A stretch of DNA of 64,000 nucleotides from Lingula anatina (Eukaryota > Brachiopoda > Lingulata > Lingulida > Lingulidae). Made by a program: the position numbers and the translations under genes. Under the pieces are notes generated by a model, which saw only the letters and a program-made list of their open reading frames with translations, searched no databases and was not told the origin of the DNA. How positions within the stretch are numbered: the first letter of the stretch is position 1; every line of letters begins with the position of its first letter. Shown piece by piece: positions 1 through 10,701 of this stretch. The stretch covers positions 101,417-165,416 of the forward strand of contig NW_019775921.1 of NCBI RefSeq assembly GCF_001039355.2, given 5' to 3'.

Positions 1-920
1 TAGTTTATATCCGTGAGGTTGACGAACAAGATCCAGGGAAGGTAAAAATCTTCTGATTCTGGCGACGAGCATGACATGAAAACTTGCTGAGCCGTTAAGA
101 CAGGTGAGCAAAGGAGGGCGTTGTCGCCATAGTGTTCACCTTGCAAAGATGGCGTACTAGGTCACCATTTCTGTCTAAATTACTCGCTGTAGCTCTCCAA
201 TTTGGTTTTAGATAAGACACACCCTTGCCATGGCCAGAATCACGTCTCGACCTATATTTCGTGTATTTTCGGCCACTAATACCCTTGATACCAGAAGACG
301 TTTTTATTCCCGCACTTGTGCTATTTTAAAACGTGACCTGGGGAGCGCGTTGTTATCCCGCCCGTAAGTGTGTCAGTACGTCCGTCCGTCACCTGTTTAA
401 CCATAAGAGACAGGTACGTGAAACTTTGAAGGTTAAGAGGCATATCACAAGGGATAGGCGCGGGTCCTGCATAATTTTAGTAATACTGGGGGTGGGGTTG
501 TCCCCGGGTATAGATGATTCTGTTTTTCACATTGACCTAATTTCCTTCATCTTCTCTGAGAGCCATTTACGGGAGGGACTTGAAACCTCGGAGATTGATA
601 ATCTATCATCTTAGATACATGTAGACTCTTCTGAATCATAGTTTTACTGGGGGTGGGGCTGTCCCCAAGGGTGGATGATTCTACCATTTTTCATAATGAA
701 ATGTCCGCTATATTCTCTTCGACCATTAATGTTGAAACTTTGGGGATCGATAGACCTTCATCGAGTATGTACATAGGCAATTAGTATACAGGTACAGGTG
801 GATGGGGGGGGGGGGGGGGGGTGCTGTTGCTGGCGGTAGCTGACTCTATTTTTTTCTCAAATAAAAATTTTTCGTCGGTAGTTAAATAGCCATGAATAAA
901 GCCAGATCTTTTCATCAGGC
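1..920. repeat. Duplicon A, first copy (left end outside window)
   Basis: This block matches 8086-8970 almost throughout, beginning with a shared stretch around TTTATATC[C/T]GTGAGGTTGA. It is one arm of a tandem duplication that also contains the glycosyltransferase-like genes 1 and 2. It includes an 18-base G run at 804-821. I see no reading frame worth calling as a gene. Confidence 0.85.
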
Positions 921-1306
921 ACCTTGACAGGTATAAACACGCCTTAAATGGTATTATAGCACTTGAACAAAGTACGGAAAAGGGGTTTGGGGATTTTTCT
1001 TTAAAGAATTACTGTTGACTTTATCTGTAAAAACGTGGTTTATAGCCATATTTGAGTACAGCCTCACCTTAATAACACGATGTCACTTACTGTCATTTCT
1101 AAAATCTGAGGCCGCGTAAATGTATAATGAAAGATGACACCTAACTACGCCTCGAGTTACAGTGTTTGTTCTTTCTGTACCTTATCTAATTTTTACCGTG
1201 CTTTTACCATACTATTAGTAAACAGCAGATCATATTGCACTTCCTGCATGTGTAGTGGAATAGACGTCTAGTGTTGTATCTGCCCCAGTGGTACAAGGGC
1301 GATGGT

Positions 1307-1343
<37 letters not shown>
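1307..1343 (+). repeat. Poly-G tract (37 G)
   Basis: An uninterrupted G run, strongly G-quadruplex-prone if real. Its length may be unreliable because such runs are hard to sequence. Confidence 0.9.
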
Positions 1344-1344
<1 letters not shown>

Positions 1345-1720
1345 AGGGAAGTTGTAGAGGAACAGGTGACTTTTTTATAGGAAATTTGGGTCAAAATTTG
1401 GGTCGAAACACCTGAACTACAAATATATATTAAGGCCGTAAAATCCACCATATTTATATGGAATGGCAAAAAAAGCGTGTGTAATTACTTGTTCTATATA
1501 TTTTTACACGGTGTATTGAATAGGATTGGGTGAATCGCAGAGTTTTGTTTAAGAGATATTTTTCTGAGGCATAGTTTCATACACAACTTACAGCTGACAT
1601 TTTGTTTTCAAAACAATCATTTAGGTTGGTAAAATTGTGATTTTCAAAATGGCAGACAAAATTAGTGCCCTATCGCGAAGTAAAAGGGGTCAAACGTTAA
1701 ATGAGGTCAATTTGAGGCAT

Positions 1721-1721
<1 letters not shown>

Positions 1722-1765
<44 letters not shown>
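1722..1765 (+). repeat. CA dinucleotide microsatellite
   Basis: About 21 CA units followed by TATAG. Confidence 0.95.
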
Positions 1766-1769
<4 letters not shown>

Positions 1770-3451
1770 GTTTCAAATGATTTGAGCTTAGAATGTGTTT
1801 CGTAAGGGCATGTTTGATAAACTCTCTATATATAACAAGGATTTAATGGGGTTGGGGAGTAAATTTTACGGTAGACATGGTTGATAACTAGTTTCTTAGA
1901 GAGGCTCAGTGCAATGAGGAGAAAATGGGAAGAGGGAAAAGACGTCATTCATCAAATGGAACTTAAGTAAGATATAACCATGTCCTATATGTCATTGTGT
2001 GGCTGATGGGTTTCTGTAAACATACAACTATTAAGATTAACGTTACACTGAATGATGTCTAAGAAAAGGTCAATGGGATCAAATTTGAGGCGTTTTCAGT
2101 GAAATAAAGCAATACAATTTCTTTATTCAGATAATAAGAACCTACATATCGGGTATGTTTGGTTATATATTATTTATAATTTTATTTCAATATTATATTT
2201 TTAAAGAATTTATTTACAGTGGGTGACCTGTATGACTGATTCAAATACAAATGCAGAGGAAATCGTTTATAGTAGCGAATCTAAGTAAGATATAACTATT
2301 ATTTATTTATTTATCATGGTGTAGCGAAAAGGTTGTTCTTAAAATCTAAGTAAAAATGTTTTTATGTAAGATGGAATGATGTCTGTCTAAAAATGTAGTC
2401 AAAGGTCAAATTAGCTCATATCTGTGCATTTTCAGGGAAAAACGAAGTCCTTTTTAACAGATTTTCCTGGAATATGTTAGTTTAGGATTTATTCTATAAT
2501 TGGTTTAATGAGGTTTGGGCAGGCTAGACTTATAACTGATAGAAGTAATCCAGAGGAATTCAGTTCAAATCCCCCCCCCCCCCAAAAAAAAAAAAATAAT
2601 AATAAAGAAGATATCACCTTCTGTAAAACTCATTTCCCCAAACCCATTAAATCCTTGAAATATACACAGAATTTACGAAATATGCCCAAAGAAACATTTT
2701 CTAGGACACAAATTATCTGAATAAACAAACTTCAATGGCTCATTTTCCAGAAAATCCCCTAAATTTTACCTTTAGTCCGTCTTTACTTAGCAATATTTCC
2801 ATGTTACATGCCTTTTATTGTTTATGCGACTCTTCAGCTACACAGTGGTGTAAATTTCATTGTTACATTTTATTGTAATTCCAATTTACGAATAATTTTC
2901 TCCCGATACCCCCATTTTAAATGCGCATATTTAAGCCACAGGGTGTTAAATAGAATTACAATGAACCCCTCCCTCCTCTGCTTCCTTTTTTTTTTTGCTC
3001 TAGGAAATCCTAGGAAGCAAGGATTTAGAAATTATATTCCCCAATGTTTGTTACGTGGTTGCACGTGGACCCCCTGTTCCCATCAAGAGTCTGTGTCCAG
3101 CACCAACCTGTTAATTAAAATATTACATTTTTGAGATTTAACCTACTCTGATATGTTCCTTTTTACGATGTACTAAAATTAGTAGCCCCTATAAGCTCAC
3201 CATTCCACTATCTGATTCCAATAGATTCATTTTCGATGCCTCAATCGCTATCCATTATTTAAGTGCCAAATCTTATTTTGCAGTGAAGATCATCCAATTG
3301 GAATAGAACCAGTTTATAAGAGGAAACAACTTCCCGACTTAGAACCAAGGCAGCAGAAAACTAATGAATGGACCAGCGCAGCTACTTCAAAGCTCACGCG
3401 CTATTTGACAGTTTGGAGAACGTGAGCATGACGGGTACATATTTTTCACGG

Positions 3452-3478
3452 TGACGTCATATCAACATCATGACGTCA
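3452..3478 (+). promoter_or_regulatory. Paired CRE palindromes upstream of GT1
   Basis: Two perfect TGACGTCA octamers lie at 3452-3459 and 3471-3478, about 310-330 bp before the GT1 start codon. The same pair with the same 19-bp spacing precedes GT2. TGACGTCA is the classical CREB/ATF site. A role in cAMP-responsive or basal expression is inferred. Confidence 0.55.
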
Positions 3479-3631
3479 TACTGTTCAACGCAGCAAGTCA
3501 TTGGTGCACTTTGGGAGATGATGCCATAAAGACTGCAATACTGTTTAATAGATTCTTTATCTGTTGTTTAAATATATAACCCTCACTGAAAAAGTTAATA
3601 TATATCTATTATCGACGTTTTATATTTTAAA

Positions 3632-3742
3632 ATGATGTCTCCAAAGGTTTCTGTGGTGATTTGTATTATAACCACAACACCGACTTTCAATCATTATTTA
3701 TGGCATGGACATTAAAAACATTGCTCTACTAAAAGAAAATAG
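3632..3742 (+). pseudogene. Decayed echo of the GT1 5' end
   Basis: This stretch aligns with the first ~110 bp of GT1, from the start codon through the membrane anchor and the first residues after it. It shares GTGATTTGTATTATAA, ATCATTATTTATG, CATGGACATTA and AACATTGCTC[TA]ACT-like strings in the same order. It sits about 150 bp upstream of the real start and has lost the reading frame. It looks like a local 150-bp tandem duplication that then decayed. GT2 has the same relic; GT3 does not. Confidence 0.7.
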
Positions 3743-3781
3743 ACTTAGGGTTCAGAATAAGATACCAGAGTTTAATGAAAA

Positions 3782-4714
3782 ATGGCATCATTGAAGGAAG
3801 GCATCATAGTTACCATGTTGATTTGTGTAATAATCACAGCATCCACTTTCATCATCATGTATGACATGGACGTTACAAACATTACTCGACTGAGAAAATA
3901 TATTTCTGTACCTTCCGTATTCAATGATAGAGAGTTCACTATAGGAATGAAAGACACGAACAAAAAATATATATGCATCGGCATTGGTTGTGCTGTCAGT
4001 ACCAAAGGGTTTAATATGTCGTTGGTTTTGTCCACACTTCCAGTTTTTACAACACTGATGCCAAGTTTCTGTGAGACAGTTTCAAAAGGCTACTCCTATC
4101 ATTTCTACATTAGCTACGATTACACGGATGCTTTCTTCAAAGAACAAAATTCGCGAGATAGTTTCAAGGCTAAATTTATGGACATGGTCAAAAAGCTTTG
4201 CTCATCGTCTATTCCTATATATCTGCATTTTGTTCGCTGCCCATGCAAAGGTGCTCCAGCGCATGCTCAGAATTATGCAATGATAGCGGCGTACAATGAC
4301 TCAATGGACTACCTTTACCGAATTAATGACGACACAAAAATGGTGACAAAGTCATGGACCGAAACATTTATCTCTGAACTATCCAAGTTTAATCCACCAA
4401 ATGTTGGCGTTGTTGGACCAAATCATCAAGGAGGAAACACAGCTATTATGACGTACGATTTCGTTCACAGGACACATATCGATATATTTGGGTTTCATTA
4501 TCCTGCTGTTTTTACGGGTTGGTTTGCCGACGATTGGATAACAGAGGTCTATAAACCAAATAGATCTAAGAAAATTGCTAACGTAAAGGTTATACACACT
4601 ATGGCAGTGGGCACCAGATATAACGTTAGATCAGATTTGGCAACAAAAGTAAAAGGTCAGGTGGAACACGACAAAAAGACATTGAACTCATGGTTAAAGA
4701 AGAACAAACTGTGA
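3782..4714 (+). CDS. GT1: glycosyltransferase-like type II membrane protein
   Basis: Single-exon gene of 310 aa. Residues 8-27 form one hydrophobic segment after a short cytoplasmic-type tail, so a Golgi-type signal anchor with a lumenal catalytic domain is expected. The lumenal part has alternating hydrophobic strands and a DxD-like INDDT at 181-185, a pattern used by GT-A-fold glycosyltransferases to bind metal and sugar nucleotide. A second acidic motif, WFADDW, lies at 247-252, with a strongly conserved TYDFVHRTHI at 224-233. N-glycosylation sequons occur at N33 and N78. The donor and acceptor sugars cannot be told. GT2 and GT3 are paralogues. An upstream ATG at 3775 is out of frame and overlaps the start. 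The protein family is known to me only as uncharacterised; the glycosyltransferase call rests on topology and motifs. Confidence 0.8.
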   Translation: MASLKEGIIVTMLICVIITASTFIIMYDMDVTNITRLRKYISVPSVFNDREFTIGMKDTNKKYICIGIGCAVSTKGFNMSLVLSTLPVFTTLMPSFCETVSKGYSYHFYISYDYTDAFFKEQNSRDSFKAKFMDMVKKLCSSSIPIYLHFVRCPCKGAPAHAQNYAMIAAYNDSMDYLYRINDDTKMVTKSWTETFISELSKFNPPNVGVVGPNHQGGNTAIMTYDFVHRTHIDIFGFHYPAVFTGWFADDWITEVYKPNRSKKIANVKVIHTMAVGTRYNVRSDLATKVKGQVEHDKKTLNSWLKKNKL

Positions 4715-4732
4715 TGTATGCTGAAACTTTAA

Positions 4733-4942
4733 CGTATTATTCATAAGCCAGGACATAGATTGTTCCAGCGACTCCGGCAAGATGAGGAATATGCCAAGCT
4801 TTCCTCAAGGGCTCCATTGATTCCATACTTGCGAAAGTTAGAGGAGAACAAAAATGAAATGTCAACAGAGACATGGGGAATGGTGAAATGGCAGGAGGAC
4901 ATCCCATTCCTGGCATCCCATCCAAAATGGCAGACTGTATGA
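4733..4942 (+). pseudogene. Unidentified coding-like fragment, C-terminal end
   Basis: An open frame of about 69 codons ends in TGA. It has a charged, protein-like composition, including YAKLSSRAPLIPYLRKL and a tail ending HPKWQTV. It lacks a convincing start codon and begins only 18 bp after the GT1 stop codon, exactly where similarity to the GT2 block ends, so it arrived after the duplication or was lost from the other copy. It could be a 5'-truncated retrocopy or a terminal exon of an unseen gene. No poly-A tail is evident. I do not recognise the family. Confidence 0.3.
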
Positions 4943-4954
4943 CTTAAGGGCATT

Positions 4955-6530
4955 AATAGGGTAAACTACGCTTAAAATCATGTTTTCGAGTTTTTTGTGT
5001 GTTTATATTAATCAAAAAAGTATTTAACGTAGGATGTAATAATTTTTTGAATTTGCACCGCAAAATGTGTCTTTTGATGAGTTTTTTAGATGACAACTAG
5101 CAATTGTTCCATCTGATCGTATAACCGATAACAGGTAAATTTGCCAGCTTAGCATTTGACTAAAAAGCTCTGTTAACCAACCTGTGAACGTTTTTGGCTG
5201 TTTTAACAGCTTTCTATATTGACGAGATAAGTGAATCGCTGTCAAGTATATCTCACTATCTGAGCAACCGATCGTTACAAAAGGTGCACTAATTGTTGTT
5301 GGGAATGTGGACTACAGCCTGATGTCAGGGGTTTTAGAGGAAATTGTTTGTTTGAAAGTTATCGTCTTTTGAAGTGAATTACCCATTGAAATATGGGGTA
5401 ATTTAACGTAGAAGATGATTTAATCAAAAGTAAATAGTTTAAGACAATTCCCTGGTACCCGATTGAAGTGCTTTCACCCAGCTTTATGAGGCCGTTTGAA
5501 TCACTTGAATAGCTGTCTTGGTTATAGAGAAGATCCCAAATCCGAAAACGGCATTTTTCGCCCCAAATTGGCGATATAGCGTCATCCGCTGGACACTGCA
5601 CTTAATCTCTGTCTTAAATTGGCCTTTTCGGAAGTATGTTTTAATTTTTAAAAAACGTGTAAGCCCAGGGCATTGTTTCTATGCCTTTGGTCGTTTTACT
5701 ATTAGTGCCCTTGATTCATTCCTGAAGTGAGCACCCGACCACCTGGCCAGTGGCCTCTTTCGAATATCCTATTTCTACGGTGCTTATTTGTTCTATCTCA
5801 AACGCTGGAAAATGGTGACTTCATACGCTCAAGGTTGTGTGTATAATCAATTTCAAAACGATACCCATGCGTATCTCTTCTACGCTAGAAAAGACAGGGC
5901 CTCAACGAATACTTGCTTGGAAACTAACATGTGCGTTACTGTACGTCAAAGATACAGAAATAGTTTGTATATTTTGGTTATATAAGACCACTGTTAGACC
6001 ACTGTTAATGACTCTTTTTTTGTGTAAGAAGTTTACAGATATGACAAGCTTACAGATCCAAGAGAATTGTAAGCATATGCGCAGTGCCTTCATTTTATAT
6101 TAGTTGGTAAATCATCTTACTTCTCTAAACAATTTTCACGTTAGTATTAATCATTTGTTAAATTTATGAAAGTTTCCCTTCAGAATCAAACATCAAGCAT
6201 TTTATCCTGATATATGAACATACGTCTAAAGCCTATCATGATCTCAGCGAATTGGAATCTATATGGTTGATGTTTTCCCAAATGTTGTCATGAAAATTTA
6301 AAAGTAATCATTAACTGCCACCTAAAAATATCATCAGGAAAGAGCAGTTTGTAATGTAGTTTTTTTTTCAATATAAATTTCAATATACATGTAGCTTTGT
6401 TGTCTACTGAAAACCGCAATCTGTAACATATTATAAATCTGATTTAGTAAAATAAATGTTTCATGCCATCATAAAATTATCTTTATAGTAACATCTGATA
6501 TCGTTATAATTGATATGATGATATTTCTCA
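4955..6530. other. Intergenic, no gene recognised
   Basis: AT-rich sequence with only short frames of unconvincing composition. It is absent from the equivalent position after GT2, so it is specific to this arm of the duplication. Confidence 0.5.
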
Positions 6531-6534
6531 ACCC

Positions 6535-6705
6535 TGCACTGTAAAACAGTGTTTAGCATTTAAACACGTACAACACACGTTTAGCACCTAAACGCATTTA
6601 GAAATATGTGTAAAAGCTAAACACGTATAGCTTTTCAAGCTTCTCACAGAAGAAAATGCTTAACATTTTAGCAGTGTTGCACGTTTAACTGCTAGGCCCC
6701 TTCAG
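6535..6705. repeat. CACTGTAAAA-type dispersed repeat
   Basis: Starts with a small palindrome, CACTGTAAAACAGTG, followed by TTTAGCATTTAAACACGT. Later it contains CTTTTCAAGCTTCTCACAGAAGAAA. The left end recurs at 21014-21055 and the right end at 23725-23800. A diverged relative is at about 25695-25830. It is probably a non-autonomous DNA transposon. Confidence 0.5.
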
Positions 6706-6836
6706 GAATGGCTCGAGTGGAGGCTGGCAAATCATCAGGGCATAAGTCGGCACTGCTTTTAAGTGGGTCGGCCATATTTGATCGGATCGGCGGTCCTGCT
6801 TGGCCGCAGATCAACCTGTTCTGAATGCGCTCTAAG

Positions 6837-7053
6837 ACTGGGTTCCCACAGATTTAGTTCGTTCCATCTGGATCGACCTAACTCCCTCGGGGTTCACGCT
6901 AAATTGCTGTCAGATTCTGGGAGCTGAAAAGTTAACTACCCCCTTACAGCTTTTAGTGGGCGGGACAGACATTTAAGCCGGTTAAGCTTACAGCAAACTA
7001 GTGAGACTCCCTAGGGGTATAGGCCGATCTAAATATCTGTGGGAATGGTCTCT
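6837..7053. mobile_element. Hairpin MITE family 1, copy A
   Basis: Bounded by ACTGGGTTCCCA on the left and TGGGAATGGTC on the right, which are imperfect inverted ends. The interior folds back on itself around TAAGCCGGTTAAGCTTA-like arms. Copies at 58273-58525 and 62931-63172 share the ends and the arms, and half copies occur at 9396-9553, 28484-28560 and 48710-48820. Confidence 0.65.
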
Positions 7054-7186
7054 AATAGATTTTAGTAAAAAGAGCATATGCTGCCAACACCACTTAAGAC
7101 AGAACTTTATATTTTAGGTTGCGGCGTTAAGAACACGTTCTACTTCAGGCGTCGTCATCTATAGTCACCTTTTCACAGTGAGATCA

Positions 7187-7494
7187 GGGGGCCATTCAGA
7201 AAAAGAATAGGCGAGTGCTAGCTGGTCCACGGCTTAAATATGGCGGACCTACATGAAAGGACGACCGCTTAATCCTGTAATGGTCTCTCTGCCTCTCACA
7301 CGCCTTTCCACGCGCCGTCCCTGCAGGGACACAGTAATTAAATCTCGGCTCAGTTCAACCGGTAGATGGACGACGCGTGGAAAGGCGTGTGAGAGGCGGG
7401 GAGACAATTAAAGGTGCTCTTCCTTTCATATAGGTCCGCCATATTTAGGTCGTGGCCTAGCTAGCAATCGGCTCTTCTCATTCTGAATGGCCCC
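7187..7494. mobile_element. Long inverted-repeat MITE (family 2)
   Basis: Ends read GGGGGCCATTCAGAA and TTCTGAATGGCCCC. The two arms match for about 130 bp, sharing TAAATATGGCGGACCTA, ATGAAAGGA and CCTCTCACACGCCTTTCCACG in inverted orientation, around a central spacer of about 50 bp. No coding capacity. A classical foldback element. I could not define a target site duplication. Confidence 0.75.
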
Positions 7495-7499
7495 TATTA

Positions 7500-8085
7500 T
7501 TGTATCTATAAAGCAAACGCACGCCACCTCATTTGACCTGCTACCCAACTGACTGGTTATCCCACCAGGTAAATAGAACGCCCTGTTTACTCTCTGAGTT
7601 CAATGCCTTTTACAACAAACCTATACGCATCAAGCGTTTTTTGTACGTGTGCGCTAATATCCCAGGTATAACTCATTGCTGTATAATACACTGTACGGGT
7701 GTAATCACCTCAGCTTAAAATAGCTCAGTCGATGTGTTGACCTCTTCTGCATCAGTCATGTATTGTACGGCATAATACACAAAAAAATTGTCTAACCTCA
7801 AAGGCAATTTGCTTTTCTTTTTTACAAAAGACCATACACCTTACAGGTGTGTATTGTTATAAACAGTGCTTTTTCTTTCAAATATCTAACATGGTTCATG
7901 GTACAGAGAATACAGGAGGTGAAAATATCCACACTTTAAATAATAATAAACCGGGATCCATACAGTTTTTCTTGAGTGGCTTACGATGCACATTGTAGGT
8001 TGAAACTTAAGAGGGCTTACATAAAGTTTTTTTTTAATATATCGATATCTGTCTCTACCCGCAATCACTTTTATACGAGGGCAGT
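7500..8085. other. Intergenic, no gene recognised
   Basis: Unique-looking AT-rich sequence between the foldback element and duplicon A copy 2. Short frames only. Confidence 0.5.
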
Positions 8086-8970
8086 TTATATCTGTGAGGT
8101 TGACAAACAAGTTCCAGGGAAGGTTGAAAAAATTCTGATTCTGGCAACGAGTATGACATGAAAACTTGCTGAGCCTGGAAGACAGGTGAGTAAAGGAGGG
8201 CGTTGTCGCCATAGTGTTCACCTTGCAAAGATGGCGTAGGTCACCATTTCTGTCGAAATTACTCGCTTTAGTTTGTTTTTTAGATAAGATGATCGACACA
8301 CCTTTACCAGAATCACGTCTCGACACATATTCCGTGCATTTTCGACCTTTAATACCTTTGTTACCAGCTGATGTTTTTATTCCCGCACTTGTGCTATTCA
8401 TAAAACGTGTCGCGGGGAGCATGTCCTTATCCCGCCCGTAAGTCCGTCTGTCTGTCTCCTCTTAGACCATTAGAGTTAGGTACGGAGAACTTTGGAGATT
8501 AAAAGGTATATCACAAGGGATGGGCGTTGATCCTGCGTAATTTTAGTTCGACTGGGGGTTGAGGTTGTCCCCGGGGAAGGATTATTCTGTTTTTTTACAT
8601 TGACCTAATTTCCTTCATCTTCTCTTAGAGCCATTCATGCGAGGGACTTGAAACGTTGGGGACAGTTAAACCTATCTTCTTTTAAAATAGACTCTTCTGA
8701 ATCCTAGTTTTTCTGGGGGCGGGGCTGTCCCCAAGGGTGGATGATTCTATTTTTCATATTGCAATGTCCGATATCTTCTCTTTGACCATTAAATGTTGAA
8801 ACTCTGGGGATTGATAGACCTTCATATTTGTGTCATCGAGCATGTAAAGTGTACTGTGACGGGGCGGCGGGGGGGGGGGGTAGTTGCTGGCGGTGACTGG
8901 TTCGGTCTTTTTTCTCACATAAAGAAATTCCATCGGTACTTTTAAATAGCCACGCACGAAGGCAGATTTT
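8086..8970. repeat. Duplicon A, second copy
   Basis: Matches 1-920 with small indels, including the G-rich tract (8861-8880) at the same relative place. Marks the start of the second arm of the tandem duplication. Confidence 0.85.
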
Positions 8971-9395
8971 TCACTTTGTTATTTCTGTATTTATTATCAA
9001 CAGTCGGGACCCAAGCAGCTGCACAGATCTGTTTCCATGGATTGGCGTCCCTTGGGATAAACTGATTTTGTGATTAAATTTATATTATTTACAACTTAAA
9101 TTTTTTGCATGGGTTTATCAATACATGATATTACAAGCAACAGTAATCGCTTTATGACGTTTGTTTTATACTAAGGAACGCTATTTAGGACCTTAGGACC
9201 CCAGGAGTGGGAATGTCTCTGGGGTGGGATGGATGTGTATTTTTTTTATACTAATATAATTCTTTCACCAATACCTTTAAACATCCCTGCAGGAAGATGG
9301 GCTTTATTTTATATTGTCGTTGAGTTCTTTATTATCAATAATCAAGTCACAGTCAGTGTCATAGATATGTAGGGAGTGGGGTCACCTGAGGGTAA
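8971..9395. other. Intergenic between duplicons A and B, second arm
   Basis: No gene seen. The corresponding gap in the first arm is about twice as long and of different sequence. Confidence 0.45.
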
Positions 9396-9553
9396 GGGAC
9401 GATTCCCAGGCTCTATCGTACTAACTTTGGATCGATCTATCTCCGAAGGGAATCTCGCTTAATTGCAATCAATTTAAGCGGCTTAGATGTCTTTCGCGCC
9501 TACTGAAGCTGCTAAGGGGTAATTAATTGTCGTTTAGCAGCTTTAGTAGGCGT
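9396..9553. mobile_element. Hairpin MITE family 1, truncated copy D
   Basis: Begins GGGACGATTCCCAG and contains the shared core ATTGCAATCAATTTAAGCGG, CGCCTACTGAAGCTGCTAAG and TAGCAGCTTTAGTAGGCG. The core arms form a near-perfect hairpin. The right half seen in copies B and C is missing. Confidence 0.6.
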
Positions 9554-10377
9554 TCCAATGTTGAAAAAAACATTTTGGTTCTGATTTATGAAAATTCCAT
9601 AAAATATGACCTCTTGTAACCTCTGACCCATTATCAATGAACCTTGCCTAATTGTCACCCATCTTTCACTTATGAAGTTAAATGTCCCATCCCTTGCTTC
9701 CATAATGATATATGATACATTGATATATCTTTTACCGTCCTGATATTCTAAACACTTTCTTTCCCCTACCCCCATCTGAAAAAAAGTACTTGCTGCTGGT
9801 GGGGTGGGGTTATATAAGGTGTGATAGCACAAAAAAGCTACCAGATTGAGAATGCCATCACACATATTTGGACACTAGAGAAATACCTAGGCCCTGCTAA
9901 ATATCACTATGAGAATTCATCCATTTTTTGATACTGACAAAGTGTTCGGTTCATGGCCTATATTCCCCAATGTTTGATACGGGGTTGCACGTGGGCCCCC
10001 TGTTCCCACCCAGAATAGCATATCCAGCATCAACCTGTCAATAAAAATATAACATTTTTAGATTAACCATACTCTAATATTATCCTTATTACAATGTACT
10101 AAAATTAGAAGCCCCTAAGCTCACAATTCCACTATCTGATGCCAATAGATTAATTTCGATGTCTCGATCGTTATCCATTATGACTTTAGTACCAAATCAT
10201 TTTTTGCAGTAAAGATCATCCCATTGGAATAGTACCAGTTTTTAAGAGGAAACAACATCCCGACTTAGGACCAAGACAGCAGAAAAGAAATAAATGGACC
10301 ACGGGAGCTACTTCAAAGTTCACGCGCCATTTGACAGTTTGAAGGCTGTGTGCATGACGGATACATATTCTTCACTG

Positions 10378-10404
10378 TGACGTCATATCTACATTATGAC
10401 GTCA
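10378..10404 (+). promoter_or_regulatory. Paired CRE palindromes upstream of GT2
   Basis: TGACGTCA at 10378-10385 and 10397-10404, the same spacing as before GT1, although neighbouring bases have changed. GT3 keeps only a partial GCGTCATAT near 55184. Confidence 0.55.
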
Positions 10405-10561
10405 TACTTTTCAGGGCAACAAGTCATTGGTGCACTTTGGGAGATAATAACATAAAGCCTGTGATACTGCATAAAAGATACTTTATCTGTTGTCTAAATA
10501 CATAACGCACATTCAAAAAGATAAGTTAATAACTCGATTATCGACATTTTATTTTTTTAAT

Positions 10562-10672
10562 GATGTCTCCAAAGGCTTCTATGGTGGTTTGCATAATAAT
10601 CACAACTTGGAATTTCAATCATCATCTATGATTGGGACATTTAAACATTGCTCGACTGAAAAGAAATAAACT
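10562..10672 (+). pseudogene. Decayed echo of the GT2 5' end
   Basis: Equivalent to the relic at 3632-3742: ATGATGTCTCC, then GTGGTTTGCATAATAATCACA, an ATCATCATCTATG phrase and AACATTGCTCGACTGAAAAG, about 146 bp before the GT2 start. It is slightly closer to the functional gene sequence in places than the first relic. The tandem event therefore predates the segmental duplication. Confidence 0.7.
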
Positions 10673-10701
10673 TTGAGTTCAATTTATGATTCCAGAGTTT
10701 A

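Larger units (their letters stand above)
921..3029. other. Intergenic, low-complexity and diverged tandem repeats
   Basis: No gene is visible. It holds a 37-base G run (1307-1343), a CA microsatellite (1722-1765) and a C-run/A-run pair (about 2571-2596). Three diverged units of about 320-375 bp can be traced by recurring phrases such as AAGTAAGATATAAC (near 1965 and 2284) and a GGTCAA...GAGGC-TTTTCA phrase (near 1690, 2068 and 2404). This stretch is longer than its counterpart between 8970 and 9955. Confidence 0.6.
3030..4735. repeat. Duplicon B, first copy (contains GT1)
   Basis: Near-identical to 9955-11660, starting at TATATTCCCCAATGTTTG and ending just after the stop codon of the enclosed gene. 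Together with duplicon A it shows that a unit of roughly 7-8 kb was duplicated in tandem. The promoter region, the 5' echo and the gene were all copied together. Confidence 0.9.

Noticed and set aside
1230-1469. 79-aa frame with a polyproline run
   Set aside because: The prolines come from the poly-G tract on the opposite strand; no other coding sign.
7886-8422. 178-aa open frame on the minus strand
   Set aside because: Lies across duplicon A, is not kept open in the first copy, and has no recognisable motif.
9512-9865. 117-aa frame on the minus strand
   Set aside because: Begins inside a truncated MITE, has no family features and no splice context.
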